NCBI GenBank assembly: GCA_965662725.1
Contig: CBFIIT010000029.1
Span: 1 to 22,083 of the forward strand
Origin: UBA8337 sp965662725
GTDB lineage: Bacteria; Pseudomonadota; Alphaproteobacteria; RS24
Length of the DNA: 22,083 nucleotides
Direction: 5' to 3'
Part shown: positions 15,495-22,083 of the stretch, in pieces
How the letters are laid out: the number at the start of each line of letters is the position of its first letter
Numbering within the stretch: position 1 is the stretch's first letter
Made by a program: the position numbers and the translations under genes
The notes under the pieces: model-generated
Database searches by the model: none
Seen by the model: the letters and a program-made list of their open reading frames with translations, nothing else
What the model was told of the DNA's origin: nothing

Positions 15495-16084
15495 TAGGCG
15501 TTTGGAATAAAATTATCTGCCAAGTCTTCGGCTTCGGCAATTTGCTCAACCGTCATGTTTGCGGCCATTTCCTCAAGCGCCTTATTTGCAAAAGGTGCGA
15601 AGCCTTGGTCGCGCGACAGCAGATAGAATTTATAGGCTTCCACCTTATCCATGGTAACGCCCTCACCCGTTTCCAACATAGCCGCTGCATTAAACATCGC
15701 CGCAGGCATGCCCATATTGGCCGCTTTCAAATAAAGCTCAGCGGCTTTTTTGCGGTTTTTCGGTACGCCGGTACCGTAATCATAAAGCGATGCCAAATCA
15801 GTGATGGCACGCGCATCATTGCCTTTTGCCGCTTGCTGCAAATAGGTGAAAGCCAGTTTTAAATCGCGCTTAACGATTTTCGCATCAAAATATTCTTCAC
15901 TTAAACGATAGGCTGAACCGGGGTCACCGGCAGCGGCGGCCTTTTTCCAATACTCAATGGCTTCTTGGTACAGGCCGCGTTGGTAAATATCCAACCCCTC
16001 GCGTTCACTGAAAGCAAGAGATGGAAACGCTCCGCCGACAAGCAAAGCGGTGCAAAGTGATATGATTTTGGCAGTTTTCAACAT
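15491..16084 (-). CDS. Secreted Sel1-repeat (TPR-like) protein
   Basis: A 197-residue protein with a signal peptide (LKTAKIISLCTALLVGGAFPSLAF). It is followed by Sel1-like alpha-helical repeats of about 36 residues: YQEAIEYWKKAAAAGDPGSAYRLSEEY, KLAFTYLQQAAKGNDARAITDLASLY with YGTGVPKN, and KAAELYLKAANMGMPAAMFNAAAML. A partial fourth repeat (EAYKFYLLSRDQG) follows. Such repeats act as protein-binding scaffolds; no enzyme motif is seen. AGGA lies 7 bases before ATG. The gene stands alone on this strand, ending against the metC-like gene with a 4-base overlap. Its partner is unknown. Confidence 0.87.
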   Translation of the reverse strand: MLKTAKIISLCTALLVGGAFPSLAFSEREGLDIYQRGLYQEAIEYWKKAAAAGDPGSAYRLSEEYFDAKIVKRDLKLAFTYLQQAAKGNDARAITDLASLYDYGTGVPKNRKKAAELYLKAANMGMPAAMFNAAAMLETGEGVTMDKVEAYKFYLLSRDQGFAPFANKALEEMAANMTVEQIAEAEDLADNFIPNAY

Positions 16085-16185
16085 TGTTCTATCCTGCAGC
16101 TAAACCGTGGCAAAAATTTGACATTTCGATATATCATACATATCCGCTAATAGAACGTTAGTAAACCGCGCGAAAGGATAAGCAC
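16085..16185. promoter_or_regulatory. Divergent promoter region between the Sel1-repeat gene and the amidotransferase-type hydrolase
   Basis: This A+T-rich 101-base gap serves two outward-facing genes. On the plus strand a perfect TTGACA at 16118-16123 is followed 17 bases later by TATCCG (16141-16146), a good -35 with a mediocre -10. A transcript would begin near 16153, leaving a short leader before ATG 16186. On the minus strand TTTACT-N17-TATGTA and a nearby TATGAT are possible elements for the Sel1 gene. Confidence 0.4.
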
Positions 16186-16926
16186 ATGCTTCTCGGCATT
16201 ATCTGCAATCGTAAAAAGCACCTGGTCGACGTCTTACAATCCGTAACCCATATGTATCTTGAGGGCGTTGCGCAATTTATGAGCGTGCAGCCGGTACTTA
16301 TTCCGGCACCGATGGAAAACGGTACGTTTCAAGCCGCGCCGATATTGGATCGCTTGGATGGCGTGCTGATGACCGGCAGCACCAGCAATGTGCATCCCAG
16401 CCGCTATGGCATGGAAGAGACCGAGGCGCATAAGCCATTTGATTTGGCTCGCGATGAAGCGGCACTGCAATTGATTGAAAAGTCGATTGAACGGGATTTG
16501 CCGCTTTTGGCGATTTGCCGAGGCTATCAGGAATTGAATGTCGCTTGCGGCGGCACATTACACCCAAGCGTTCACGAAATTGACGGACGCCTCGACCATC
16601 GCATGCCGGAAAGCGAAGAGACCGATATCAAATTCGGCGTGCAGCATCGCGTCAATTTCACCAAAGACGGTTATCTTCATAAATTACTCGGTGTCGATGA
16701 TGCCGCCGTCAATTCGCTGCACTTTCAAGCCGTTGACCGGCTTGGCGATAATCTGACTGTCGAGGCGCATGCCGAAGATGGAACGATTGAAGCGATTAAG
16801 CACAGCAAGGCCGGCTATTGCGTCGGCGTCCAATGGCACCCTGAATATCAAGCCGGTGAAAACATCATCTCAGCCCCGCTCTTCGCTGATTTCGAGCGTG
16901 CCATGCGAGACTATGCCAATGGCTGA
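16186..16926 (+). CDS. Class I glutamine-amidotransferase-like hydrolase (peptidase C26, PuuD-like)
   Basis: A 246-residue stand-alone GATase I fold of the gamma-glutamyl-gamma-aminobutyrate hydrolase family, which cleaves gamma-glutamyl amides in putrescine breakdown and related routes. The nucleophile is C111 in LAICRGYQELNV, and the His-Glu pair is H218 and E220 in QWHPEY. The oxyanion-side glycines are in GVLMTGSTSNVHPSRYG, another PuuD-like mark. AAAGGA lies upstream of the ATG. No polyamine genes adjoin it; instead it overlaps a patatin-like gene. The true amide substrate is therefore open. Confidence 0.9.
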   Translation: MLLGIICNRKKHLVDVLQSVTHMYLEGVAQFMSVQPVLIPAPMENGTFQAAPILDRLDGVLMTGSTSNVHPSRYGMEETEAHKPFDLARDEAALQLIEKSIERDLPLLAICRGYQELNVACGGTLHPSVHEIDGRLDHRMPESEETDIKFGVQHRVNFTKDGYLHKLLGVDDAAVNSLHFQAVDRLGDNLTVEAHAEDGTIEAIKHSKAGYCVGVQWHPEYQAGENIISAPLFADFERAMRDYANG

Positions 16927-18010
16927 GTTGGTTATTGCGGCGGGTGCCAAGGCGCTGGCGCATATTCGTAAAAACGGCCTGTCACCTGATGATATCAGTG
17001 CCATATTCGGCGCGTCAGGCGCAGCCAAATGGCTGGCGATTGCCGGTCTCGACCATAAAGTTTTTTCCAAATTCATGCCGCAACGCACCGATAACACACC
17101 GGTTGATTTATTCGGCACTTCGGTTGGCGCGTTCAAACTATCAGGCGCGGCGCGGCAAGATGCCGACACCACAATCAATGTCATGGCTGACGCTTATATT
17201 GCGCAAAGCTATGAAGGCGCGATTGATTTCTCAACCATTGATGAGCAGACCGATATCGTTTTCAAAAAATTCATGGGGCATGGCCATGATGGCGATATCC
17301 GCAAAGGTATTGATGAAATTCTCAGCAATGAAAAATACCGCCTGCATATCGGTACAGTGCGTTGCCATGGCGGTTTGAATGCGAAAACCTCGCGTCAATT
17401 ATTGGCGCTGGCGCGGGCCGGATTGCTGGCCAATTTTACCGATAAACATCTTATTGGTCTTACTGAGAGAACGGTATTTTCAGACCCACGCAGCGATATA
17501 TGTTTTACCGCACGCGACGGCTTTCCCGTCCGCCATGCGACACTGACCCGCGATAATATGGATAAGGCCTTGCGCGCTTCCGGCGCGATACCGGTTTATA
17601 TGGCGCCGGTGCGAATAGAAGATGATCCCCGCCATATTTATCATGATGGTGGCATGCTGGATTATCATCCCGTGCCAAGCAGCTTTTGGCCTGAGACCGA
17701 CGGGCTTATTCTCTATCCGCATTTTTATGATCATTTCAAACTGCGGTGGTTTGATAAATTTTATCCATGGCGCAAAGTGTCGGCCCATAAACTCGAGCGT
17801 GTTGTTATGCTGGCACCGAGCCGCGATTGGGTGAAAGCCCTACCCGACGGTAAAATTCCGTCGCGGCAAGACTTTCCGAAATATCGCAAAAACGAAGCCG
17901 AACGATTTGAGAAATGGCAAGAAGTCGTGCGCCGCAGCCACCAGCTTGGCGAGATGTTTATCGACGCTTGCGAAACCGGTAAAATCAGCGACATGGTTGT
18001 GCCGCTATAA
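16919..18010 (+). CDS. Patatin-like phospholipase/acyl hydrolase
   Basis: A 363-residue acyl hydrolase of the patatin superfamily, with a Ser-Asp dyad. The nucleophile elbow is GTSVG at residues 66-70 (S68), preceded by DLF. The Asp is D243 in HDGGMLDYH, the usual DGG motif. A glycine-rich FGASGAAKW at 30-38 may serve as the oxyanion hole. There is no signal peptide, so it should act in the cytoplasm or on the inner membrane face. I prefer ATG 16919 (MAELVIAAG), which overlaps the previous gene by 8 bases with CGAGA upstream; ATG 16913 is nearly as good. The reading frame extends further upstream inside its neighbour, but that part does not look like protein. The lipid substrate is unknown. 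Confidence 0.85.
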   Translation: MAELVIAAGAKALAHIRKNGLSPDDISAIFGASGAAKWLAIAGLDHKVFSKFMPQRTDNTPVDLFGTSVGAFKLSGAARQDADTTINVMADAYIAQSYEGAIDFSTIDEQTDIVFKKFMGHGHDGDIRKGIDEILSNEKYRLHIGTVRCHGGLNAKTSRQLLALARAGLLANFTDKHLIGLTERTVFSDPRSDICFTARDGFPVRHATLTRDNMDKALRASGAIPVYMAPVRIEDDPRHIYHDGGMLDYHPVPSSFWPETDGLILYPHFYDHFKLRWFDKFYPWRKVSAHKLERVVMLAPSRDWVKALPDGKIPSRQDFPKYRKNEAERFEKWQEVVRRSHQLGEMFIDACETGKISDMVVPL

Positions 18011-18016
18011 ATTTGC

Positions 18017-19852
18017 TCAGTCGAGTTCGCGCACCGCGCCGCGGTCGGCACTGGTTGCAAAAGCCGCATAAGCCTTCAACGCTTTCGAAACGGCACGCTC
18101 CCGCGGTGCTGCCGGTTTCCAACCTTTTTCATCCATAACCGCGCGGCGCTTGGCCAGTACATCATCGGCGACCGCCAAATGAATTGAACGATTGGGAATC
18201 GAGATTTCAATCTTATCGCCATCTTCTACCAAGCCGATAAGGCCGCCATTGGCCGCCTCGGGCGAAACATGGCCGATAGACAGTCCCGACGTGCCGCCGG
18301 AAAAACGTCCATCCGTTACCAAAGCGCAAACCTTATCCAACTGCTTGGATTTCAGATAGCTGGTCGGATACAGCATTTCTTGCATACCCGGCCCGCCCTT
18401 CGGCCCTTCATAACGAATAATCACCACATCACCGGGCTTGATATTATCATTCGCCATAATCGCATCGACGGCCGCATCTTGGCTTTCAAACACCCGCGCC
18501 GTGCCGGTGAACTCATAACATTCCTCGGCCACGGCGGCGGTTTTCACAATGCAGCCGTTCTCGGCCAAATTGCCGTATAAAACGGCTAGGCCGCCATCTT
18601 TGCTGAACGCGCTATCGGCATCACGAATAATGCCGTTTTTGCGGTCATCATCGACATCATCAAAACGACGGCTTTGACTAAACGCGACTTGTGTCGGCAC
18701 GCCACCCGGCGCAGCGCGATAAAACTCCAACACTTCCGGCGACACATTGCCGGCAATATCATATTTGGCAATCGCTTCGCCAATCGTCTTTGAGTGCACG
18801 GTCGGCTGGTCATCATGCAAAAGTCCGGCGCGTGACAATGAGCCGAGCAGCCCCATAATGCCACCGGCATTGTGCACATCTTCCATATGCACATTCGGCA
18901 CGGCAGGCGCGACTTTGCTCAAAACCGGCACTTTTCGCGACATGCGATCGATATCCTTCATGGTGAAATCAACCTCTGCCTCATGCGCTGCGGCCAGCAA
19001 ATGCAACACCGTATTGGTAGAGCCACCCATTGCAATATCCAGCGCAATGGCGTTCTCAAAACCTTTGAAATTGGCCATGGAGCGCGGCAATACGCTCTCA
19101 TCTTCACCTTCATAATAACGCTGGCACAATTCAACAACCAACTCGCCGGCGCGCTTGAAAAGTGCTTCACGGTCGGCATGGGTGGCCAATACCGAGCCAT
19201 TGCCGGGCAATGACAGGCCTATAGCCTCGGTCAGGCAGTTCATTGAATTGGCGGTAAACATACCGGAGCAAGACCCGCAAGTTGGGCACGCCGAGCGTTC
19301 AATCGCATCAACCTGCTCATCGGAATAACTATCATCGGCGGCTGCAACCATCGCATCAACCAAATCAATCGCCCGCTCTTCATCATCCCAGGTAACCTTG
19401 CCGGCTTCCATTGGGCCGCCGGACACAAAAACAGCGGGAATATTCAGGCGCAGCGCGCCCATAAGCATGCCGGGCGTAATCTTGTCGCAATTTGAGATAC
19501 AAACCAGCGCATCAGCGCAATGCGCATTGGCCATATATTCTACGCTATCGGCAATAATCTCGCGCGATGGCAGCGAATACAACATGCCGTCATGGCCCAT
19601 GGCGATGCCATCATCCACCGCAATCGTGTTGAACTCTTTGGCCACGCCGCCTGCCGCCTCAATTTGGCGCGCCACAAGCTGGCCCAAATCTTTCAAATGC
19701 ACATGGCCCGGAACGAATTGCGTAAAGCTGTTAACGACCGCGATAATCGGTTTGCCGAAATCATTATCACCCATACCGGTTGCACGCCAAAGGCCGCGCG
19801 CGCCGGCCATATTGCGCCCATGCGTTGATGTTCTGGATCTCAGTTTCGGCAT
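18017..19852 (-). CDS. ilvD: Dihydroxy-acid dehydratase
   Basis: This enzyme carries out the third step of valine, leucine and isoleucine synthesis, dehydrating 2,3-dihydroxy acids to 2-keto acids with an iron-sulfur cluster. At 611 residues it matches the E. coli-type enzyme. Cluster ligands are visible as C122 in CISNCDKITPG and in the Cys-rich CPTCGSCSGMFTANSMNCL. There is no Cys near residue 49, where many [2Fe-2S] members have one, so a [4Fe-4S] type is likely. GGSTNTVLHLLA and DGRFSGGTSGLSIGHVSPEA are further hallmarks. AGGTGATG precedes the ATG. It runs tail to tail with the patatin gene, 6 bases apart, and lies downstream of the YgjP-like gene on the same strand. Confidence 0.96.
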   Translation of the reverse strand: MPKLRSRTSTHGRNMAGARGLWRATGMGDNDFGKPIIAVVNSFTQFVPGHVHLKDLGQLVARQIEAAGGVAKEFNTIAVDDGIAMGHDGMLYSLPSREIIADSVEYMANAHCADALVCISNCDKITPGMLMGALRLNIPAVFVSGGPMEAGKVTWDDEERAIDLVDAMVAAADDSYSDEQVDAIERSACPTCGSCSGMFTANSMNCLTEAIGLSLPGNGSVLATHADREALFKRAGELVVELCQRYYEGEDESVLPRSMANFKGFENAIALDIAMGGSTNTVLHLLAAAHEAEVDFTMKDIDRMSRKVPVLSKVAPAVPNVHMEDVHNAGGIMGLLGSLSRAGLLHDDQPTVHSKTIGEAIAKYDIAGNVSPEVLEFYRAAPGGVPTQVAFSQSRRFDDVDDDRKNGIIRDADSAFSKDGGLAVLYGNLAENGCIVKTAAVAEECYEFTGTARVFESQDAAVDAIMANDNIKPGDVVIIRYEGPKGGPGMQEMLYPTSYLKSKQLDKVCALVTDGRFSGGTSGLSIGHVSPEAANGGLIGLVEDGDKIEISIPNRSIHLAVADDVLAKRRAVMDEKGWKPAAPRERAVSKALKAYAAFATSADRGAVRELD

Positions 19853-19912
19853 CTCATCACCTAAGCAGTTGGTTTGGCTTGTCTTACCTATTTTGCAACG
19901 CAGCGTAAAGCG

Positions 19913-20614
19913 TTAGCAAGAAAACCGGTTTAATTCTTGCCTGCGGATTTTCCAATCAGGCAGATATTTATCCATATAAGCATAAAAACGCGCATTGTGC
20001 CCGCGCTCAAATAAATGAACCAATTCATGCACCAACACATATTCCAGCATGGACGCCGGTTTACGCGCCAGCACGGAGTTCAGTTTGATAACCCCCTTGC
20101 TGATATGGCAACTGCCCCAGCGCGACGTCATTTTCTGGCTCTTTAATTGTTGCGGCTTTAGCCCCATATCCGCCGCCCAATGGCGCATCATCGGGGCCGC
20201 TTTTTGCAGCAATAAGTCTTGATAGGCTGCTTCCATCAGTGCCGCTTTCACTTCATCTGACGCGTCGCCCTGCACAGCCATTTGCCAAGAAGTGCCATCG
20301 AACACCACTTTTCGACCGCGTTTCACCACTGTGATATGCAACGGGAATTCTTGCCCCCATAAAGCATGCATCGCCCCTTCAATAAAGAGCGGCCGCGGCG
20401 TCTGGCGCGCCTTCAGCTTGGCAGAATTCTTCTCAATCCACGCAGTTTTCTCGCTGACGAATTGGCTGATTTCACGCAGTGATACGCGGCGCGGCGCGGA
20501 CACACTTACCGACCCATCATCCTGCAGACGCATATTCAGGTTTTTCACCCGCTTATAACGAATGCTCACCCGATGACCGGAAATCTCAATCTGCTTATCC
20601 ATATCAGCGTTCAT
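19913..20614 (-). CDS. YgjP-like (SprT/M48-type) zinc metallopeptidase family protein
   Basis: A 233-residue protein of the DUF45/YgjP family. The zinc motif HELVH is at residues 196-200 with a third His at 206 (ERGHNARF). The upstream motif KMTSRWGSC is diagnostic for the family. The N-terminal half is a beta-rich domain beginning with ISGHRVSIRYKRVKNLNMRL. The cellular substrate is not known; in some bacteria family members sit beside restriction systems, which is not the case here. ATG 20614 lacks a clear ribosome site, and ATG 20602 (MDKQIE) is the alternative. The gene ends 60 bases before ilvD on the same strand. Confidence 0.88.
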   Translation of the reverse strand: MNADMDKQIEISGHRVSIRYKRVKNLNMRLQDDGSVSVSAPRRVSLREISQFVSEKTAWIEKNSAKLKARQTPRPLFIEGAMHALWGQEFPLHITVVKRGRKVVFDGTSWQMAVQGDASDEVKAALMEAAYQDLLLQKAAPMMRHWAADMGLKPQQLKSQKMTSRWGSCHISKGVIKLNSVLARKPASMLEYVLVHELVHLFERGHNARFYAYMDKYLPDWKIRRQELNRFSC

Positions 20615-20685
20615 GCGGGCATATTAATGGATTCTTGAACTGCCTGCTCCCTTTGTGGCGGCGCACTAAACCTCGCCTTGCTCGG

Positions 20686-20805
20686 TAAGTGCTTATAGCG
20701 TGGCGACCCCGGTAGGACTTGAACCTACAACCTCAAGATTAGAAGTCTCGCGCTCTATCCAGTTGAGCTACGGGGCCTAGCGCTATTATCCCAAGAAAGC
20801 ACTTA
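20686..20805. repeat. Inverted repeat bracketing the tRNA-Arg gene (leader-trailer stem)
   Basis: TAAGTGCTTATAGCG at 20686-20700 is perfectly complementary to CGCTAT (20781-20786) plus AAGCACTTA (20797-20805), the two halves of the second arm being split by 10 bases. In the tRNA transcript the 5' leader would pair with the 3' trailer and close a long stem under the acceptor stem. All 15 bases pair. Confidence 0.7.
20701..20777 (-). tRNA. tRNA-Arg, anticodon TCT (reads AGA/AGG)
   Basis: On the minus strand a 77-base cloverleaf begins GGCCCCG and ends with an encoded CCA. Acceptor GGCCCCG pairs with CGGGGTC (one G-T). The anticodon loop ACTTCTAATC gives TCT. The T-arm is TGTAGGTTCAAGTCCTACC with the standard GTTCAAGTC loop, and the D-arm is GCTCAACTGGATAGAGC. 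An integrase stub lies on its 5' side. Confidence 0.97.
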
Positions 20806-20884
20806 TTAACAGTGACTTAGGGTCCGACGCGATTTACCTTAACTCCAGTCAGGTACCAATTAACACCAGCTTTTTGCTGACATT

Positions 20885-20913
20885 TGCCCCCCCTTTTTTT
20901 GTCGACGGGGGCA
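20885..20913 (+). repeat. C-rich hairpin with a T-rich loop just before the integrase stub
   Basis: TGCCCCC (20885-20891) pairs with GGGGGCA (20907-20913). The loop holds two more Cs, a run of seven Ts and GTCGAC. It lies 10 bases before the ATG of the integrase stub and would fold in its leader RNA. C and T homopolymer runs of this kind can also change length easily. Confidence 0.5.
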
Positions 20914-20923
20914 CGAAGAGTAA

Positions 20924-21250
20924 ATGGTAAACCTAACTAACAAGTATGTTGCTTCAGTAAAACCGCCTAGAGACAAAAAGTACATCCGCCTCTGGGACGA
21001 TAACATAAAAGGCTTTGGGCTCCGTGTCACCGATAAGGGTGTACAATCCTTCATTTTCGAAGGCAGACAGCATCTCTCGAAGAAAACTAAACAAATTAAG
21101 ATTGGCCGAGTAGGTGAAATGTCAGTGATTGAGGCGCGAGCTGACGCTGCTGAGCTCTCACGACTATTCAGAAGCGGCGAACTTGTGAAAAAACGGCTGG
21201 ACCGAAGCGACGCTGCTCTTGCTGTGGGCGAAGAGAAACAACAACAATAA
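20924..21250 (+). pseudogene. Truncated tyrosine integrase, N-terminal arm-binding domain only
   Basis: The 108-residue product begins LTNKYVASVKPPRDKKYIRLWDD and continues KGFGLRVTDKGVQSFIF, then IKIGRVGEMSVIEARADAAEL. These are the marks of the DUF4102-type N-terminal domain of phage P4-like integrases, which binds arm sites. Full-length members are about 400 residues; here the catalytic domain with its Arg-His-Arg-Tyr set is missing and the frame ends in a Gln-rich tail (EEKQQQ). I found no continuation in the next 330 bases. A weak GAAGAG lies before the ATG. It stands 146 bases from the 5' end of tRNA-Arg and is probably the remnant of an element that used a tRNA target. An antisense frame across it is longer but has no recognisable content. 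Confidence 0.75.
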
Positions 21251-21386
21251 AGCCTTGCTGTAGGTTCTTCCCAAGCCATTGGCCAGCGGGTAATGCGCGA
21301 CCCCAAACATTTTCTAGCGATAGCCCATAATCGATTGGCCACCAAAGCAAGGCCAATGCCCCAACGTGGTCGCACAGCCTATTTGA

Positions 21387-21482
21387 CTACCAAGCCTCCT
21401 CTCGAGAAATGTCATCCAAAACAGCGAACGCGTATCGGCGCATGCAGGGCAATTGAGTTTCTACAAACTTTGCAAAAGACAT
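21387..21482 (-). pseudogene. Possible remnant of an ECF sigma factor N terminus
   Basis: A 31-codon frame begins ATG (21482) and ends TAG (21387). Its product contains FVETQLPCMRRYAFAVL, similar in pattern to the start of region 2 in alphaproteobacterial ECF sigma factors (hydrophobic, LP, then MRRYA or LRRYA). It then stops where the sigma factor would continue. There is no good ribosome site. A chance match over about 15 residues is quite possible. Confidence 0.2.
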
Positions 21483-21540
21483 TTTTTCTGCCAGGTGAAA
21501 TTGCGCCCATCATCGGGCGCGGCACGACTAGAGAATTCTC

Positions 21541-21578
21541 CTGATAGGCGAAATCCCGCATATCGGGGACAATATCAG
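21541..21578 (-). terminator. Stem-loop directly after the stop of the edge gene, possible terminator
   Basis: CTGATA (21541-21546) pairs with TATCAG (21573-21578), and inside it CCCG (21555-21558) pairs with CGGG (21564-21567). On the minus strand the structure begins immediately after the TAG of the edge gene. No T run follows, so it is not a textbook intrinsic terminator. Confidence 0.35.
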
Positions 21579-22067
21579 CTAGGCCTCGGGAAGCGTGATT
21601 TGGAGATCGACATTTGCCGCAGCTTTCGCAATCGATTTCAATTCTGTTTCGCTGCACCCCATGGCGCGCATACAAAACTCAGCCGTTTGCTGCGCCTGAT
21701 CGGCAGGCGAGAGTACGTCCGCCAGGCTCGGTGCGAGGATCGAGGTTTCCGTTAATTGAAACACTTGTTCTGCTTGCAATTGCACGTTGCCAACGTCCAG
21801 TACGTCACCCTTTGAGCATTTTTCTATCAGCTCAGCATAATGCGAGATCATTTTTGCGCGTACAGCCTGCGCCGAACTGAACTCAGGTTTTCGTAGTTCG
21901 GGCAAATAGAAAATACCGACATAATCCCGGTCTGCGGACGCGACGGCGCAGACCTCTTCGTAGATGCTTTTGTAGAGCAATACTTCAGGGGTCGCATCGA
22001 TCTCGGACAGCGCTTCGTAGAAAGCGAACGAACCTTGCGCCGCATAAGCAATCAATTCGTTCAACAT
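21579..22067 (-). CDS. Hypothetical protein, 162 residues, unrecognised
   Basis: I do not recognise the family. The frame starts at ATG 22067 with AAGGA a few bases upstream and ends at TAG 21579, so it appears complete. The product is acidic, mostly alpha-helical in appearance, with no signal peptide and no membrane segment. Features that may matter are two Cys in the middle and N-terminal parts (YEEVCAVAS, EKCSKGD) and two near the end (EFCMRAMGCSETEL). It uses GTA, CCT and TCG codons more freely than the genes before the tRNA, by inspection. Lying beyond an integrase stub, it may be cargo of an integrated element. The gene is alone on its strand within the window. Confidence 0.6.
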   Translation of the reverse strand: MLNELIAYAAQGSFAFYEALSEIDATPEVLLYKSIYEEVCAVASADRDYVGIFYLPELRKPEFSSAQAVRAKMISHYAELIEKCSKGDVLDVGNVQLQAEQVFQLTETSILAPSLADVLSPADQAQQTAEFCMRAMGCSETELKSIAKAAANVDLQITLPEA

Positions 22068-22083
22068 TCCGTCCTTGGATCCA

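Larger units (their letters stand above)
21251..21578. other. Non-coding or eroded stretch after the integrase stub
   Basis: No reading frame here has a convincing protein signature. The region holds a short minus-strand fragment that resembles the start of a sigma factor (21387-21482), a 6-bp hairpin GCGCCC/GGGCGC (21503-21520), a 10-base palindrome GAGAATTCTC (21531-21540) and a second stem near 21541-21578. The impression is of decayed mobile-element DNA. Confidence 0.5.

Noticed and set aside
16769..16918. Upstream extension of the patatin frame to a TTG-like start
   Set aside because: It lies inside the well-conserved C-terminal coding part of the PuuD-like gene, and the extra residues look like frame-shadow sequence. 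The ATG at 16919 suits the family.
21297..21305. GCGACCCC match to the tRNA-Arg 3' end as a possible attachment-site repeat
   Set aside because: Only about 8 bases agree and the match does not continue; this is expected by chance in this much sequence.
20860..21375. A 171-codon minus-strand frame covering the integrase stub
   Set aside because: It is longer than the stub but Ser/Arg-rich and without motifs, while the plus-strand product shows clear integrase arm-domain signatures.
21293..21544. An 83-codon plus-strand frame after the integrase stub
   Set aside because: No family pattern, no ribosome site, and it crosses the hairpin and palindrome region.
22077..22082. GGATCC at the window end as a possible cloning junction
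   Set aside because: A single hexamer site is not evidence of a clone boundary, although a chimeric edge cannot be excluded.
1..22083. CRISPR arrays, rRNA genes, complete insertion sequences, riboswitches
   Set aside because: Read through on both strands by eye; I saw no regularly spaced repeats, rRNA segments, full transposase genes or recognisable riboswitch cores.

Overview
The window looks like chromosomal DNA of an alphaproteobacterium of moderate G+C content. The main reasons are a complete AapJQMP-type general L-amino-acid ABC transporter, a ChrR-family anti-sigma protein with linked lipid-modification genes, a LivM-LivG-LivF type transporter end, and the style of the cystathionine beta-lyase-like, Sel1, patatin and YgjP-like genes. 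I cannot name the genus from sequence alone.

Layout. Positions 1-1625: the tail of a permease gene followed by two ABC ATPases (LivG/LivF type), closed by a strong intrinsic terminator. Positions 1706-6438 (+ strand): DNA photolyase, FAD-dependent desaturase-like protein (COG2907), DUF1365 protein and cyclopropane-fatty-acid-synthase-type methyltransferase, tightly packed as one operon. Positions 8599-6435 (- strand) converge on it: ChrR-like protein, secreted DUF6134 protein and short-chain dehydrogenase. Together these two blocks resemble the singlet-oxygen/ChrR stress modules known from Rhodobacter and other Proteobacteria: repair of photodamage plus chemical remodelling of unsaturated membrane fatty acids (cyclopropane, methylated or furan-type products). 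No ECF sigma factor gene is linked here, and the ChrR protein has lost all four zinc ligands of its anti-sigma domain while keeping all four metal ligands of its cupin domain. That is the most interesting observation in the window.

Positions 8713-10235 (+): cysteine synthase and a GNAT acetyltransferase. Positions 14282-10232 (-): the aapJQMP operon. Positions 14343-15494 (+): a PLP-dependent cystathionine beta-lyase-like gene divergent from aapJ. Then a secreted Sel1-repeat protein (-), a class I glutamine-amidotransferase-type hydrolase overlapping a patatin-like lipase (+), dihydroxy-acid dehydratase (-) and a YgjP/SprT-like zinc peptidase (-). Sulfur amino acid, branched-chain amino acid and amino-acid uptake genes dominate this stretch.

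Positions 20701-22083 change character: a tRNA-Arg(TCT) whose leader and trailer form a 15-bp inverted repeat, an N-terminal stub of a tyrosine-type phage/island integrase, about 330 bases of eroded non-coding DNA with hairpins, and an unrecognised gene at the edge. This looks like the decayed edge of an integrated element beside a tRNA gene.
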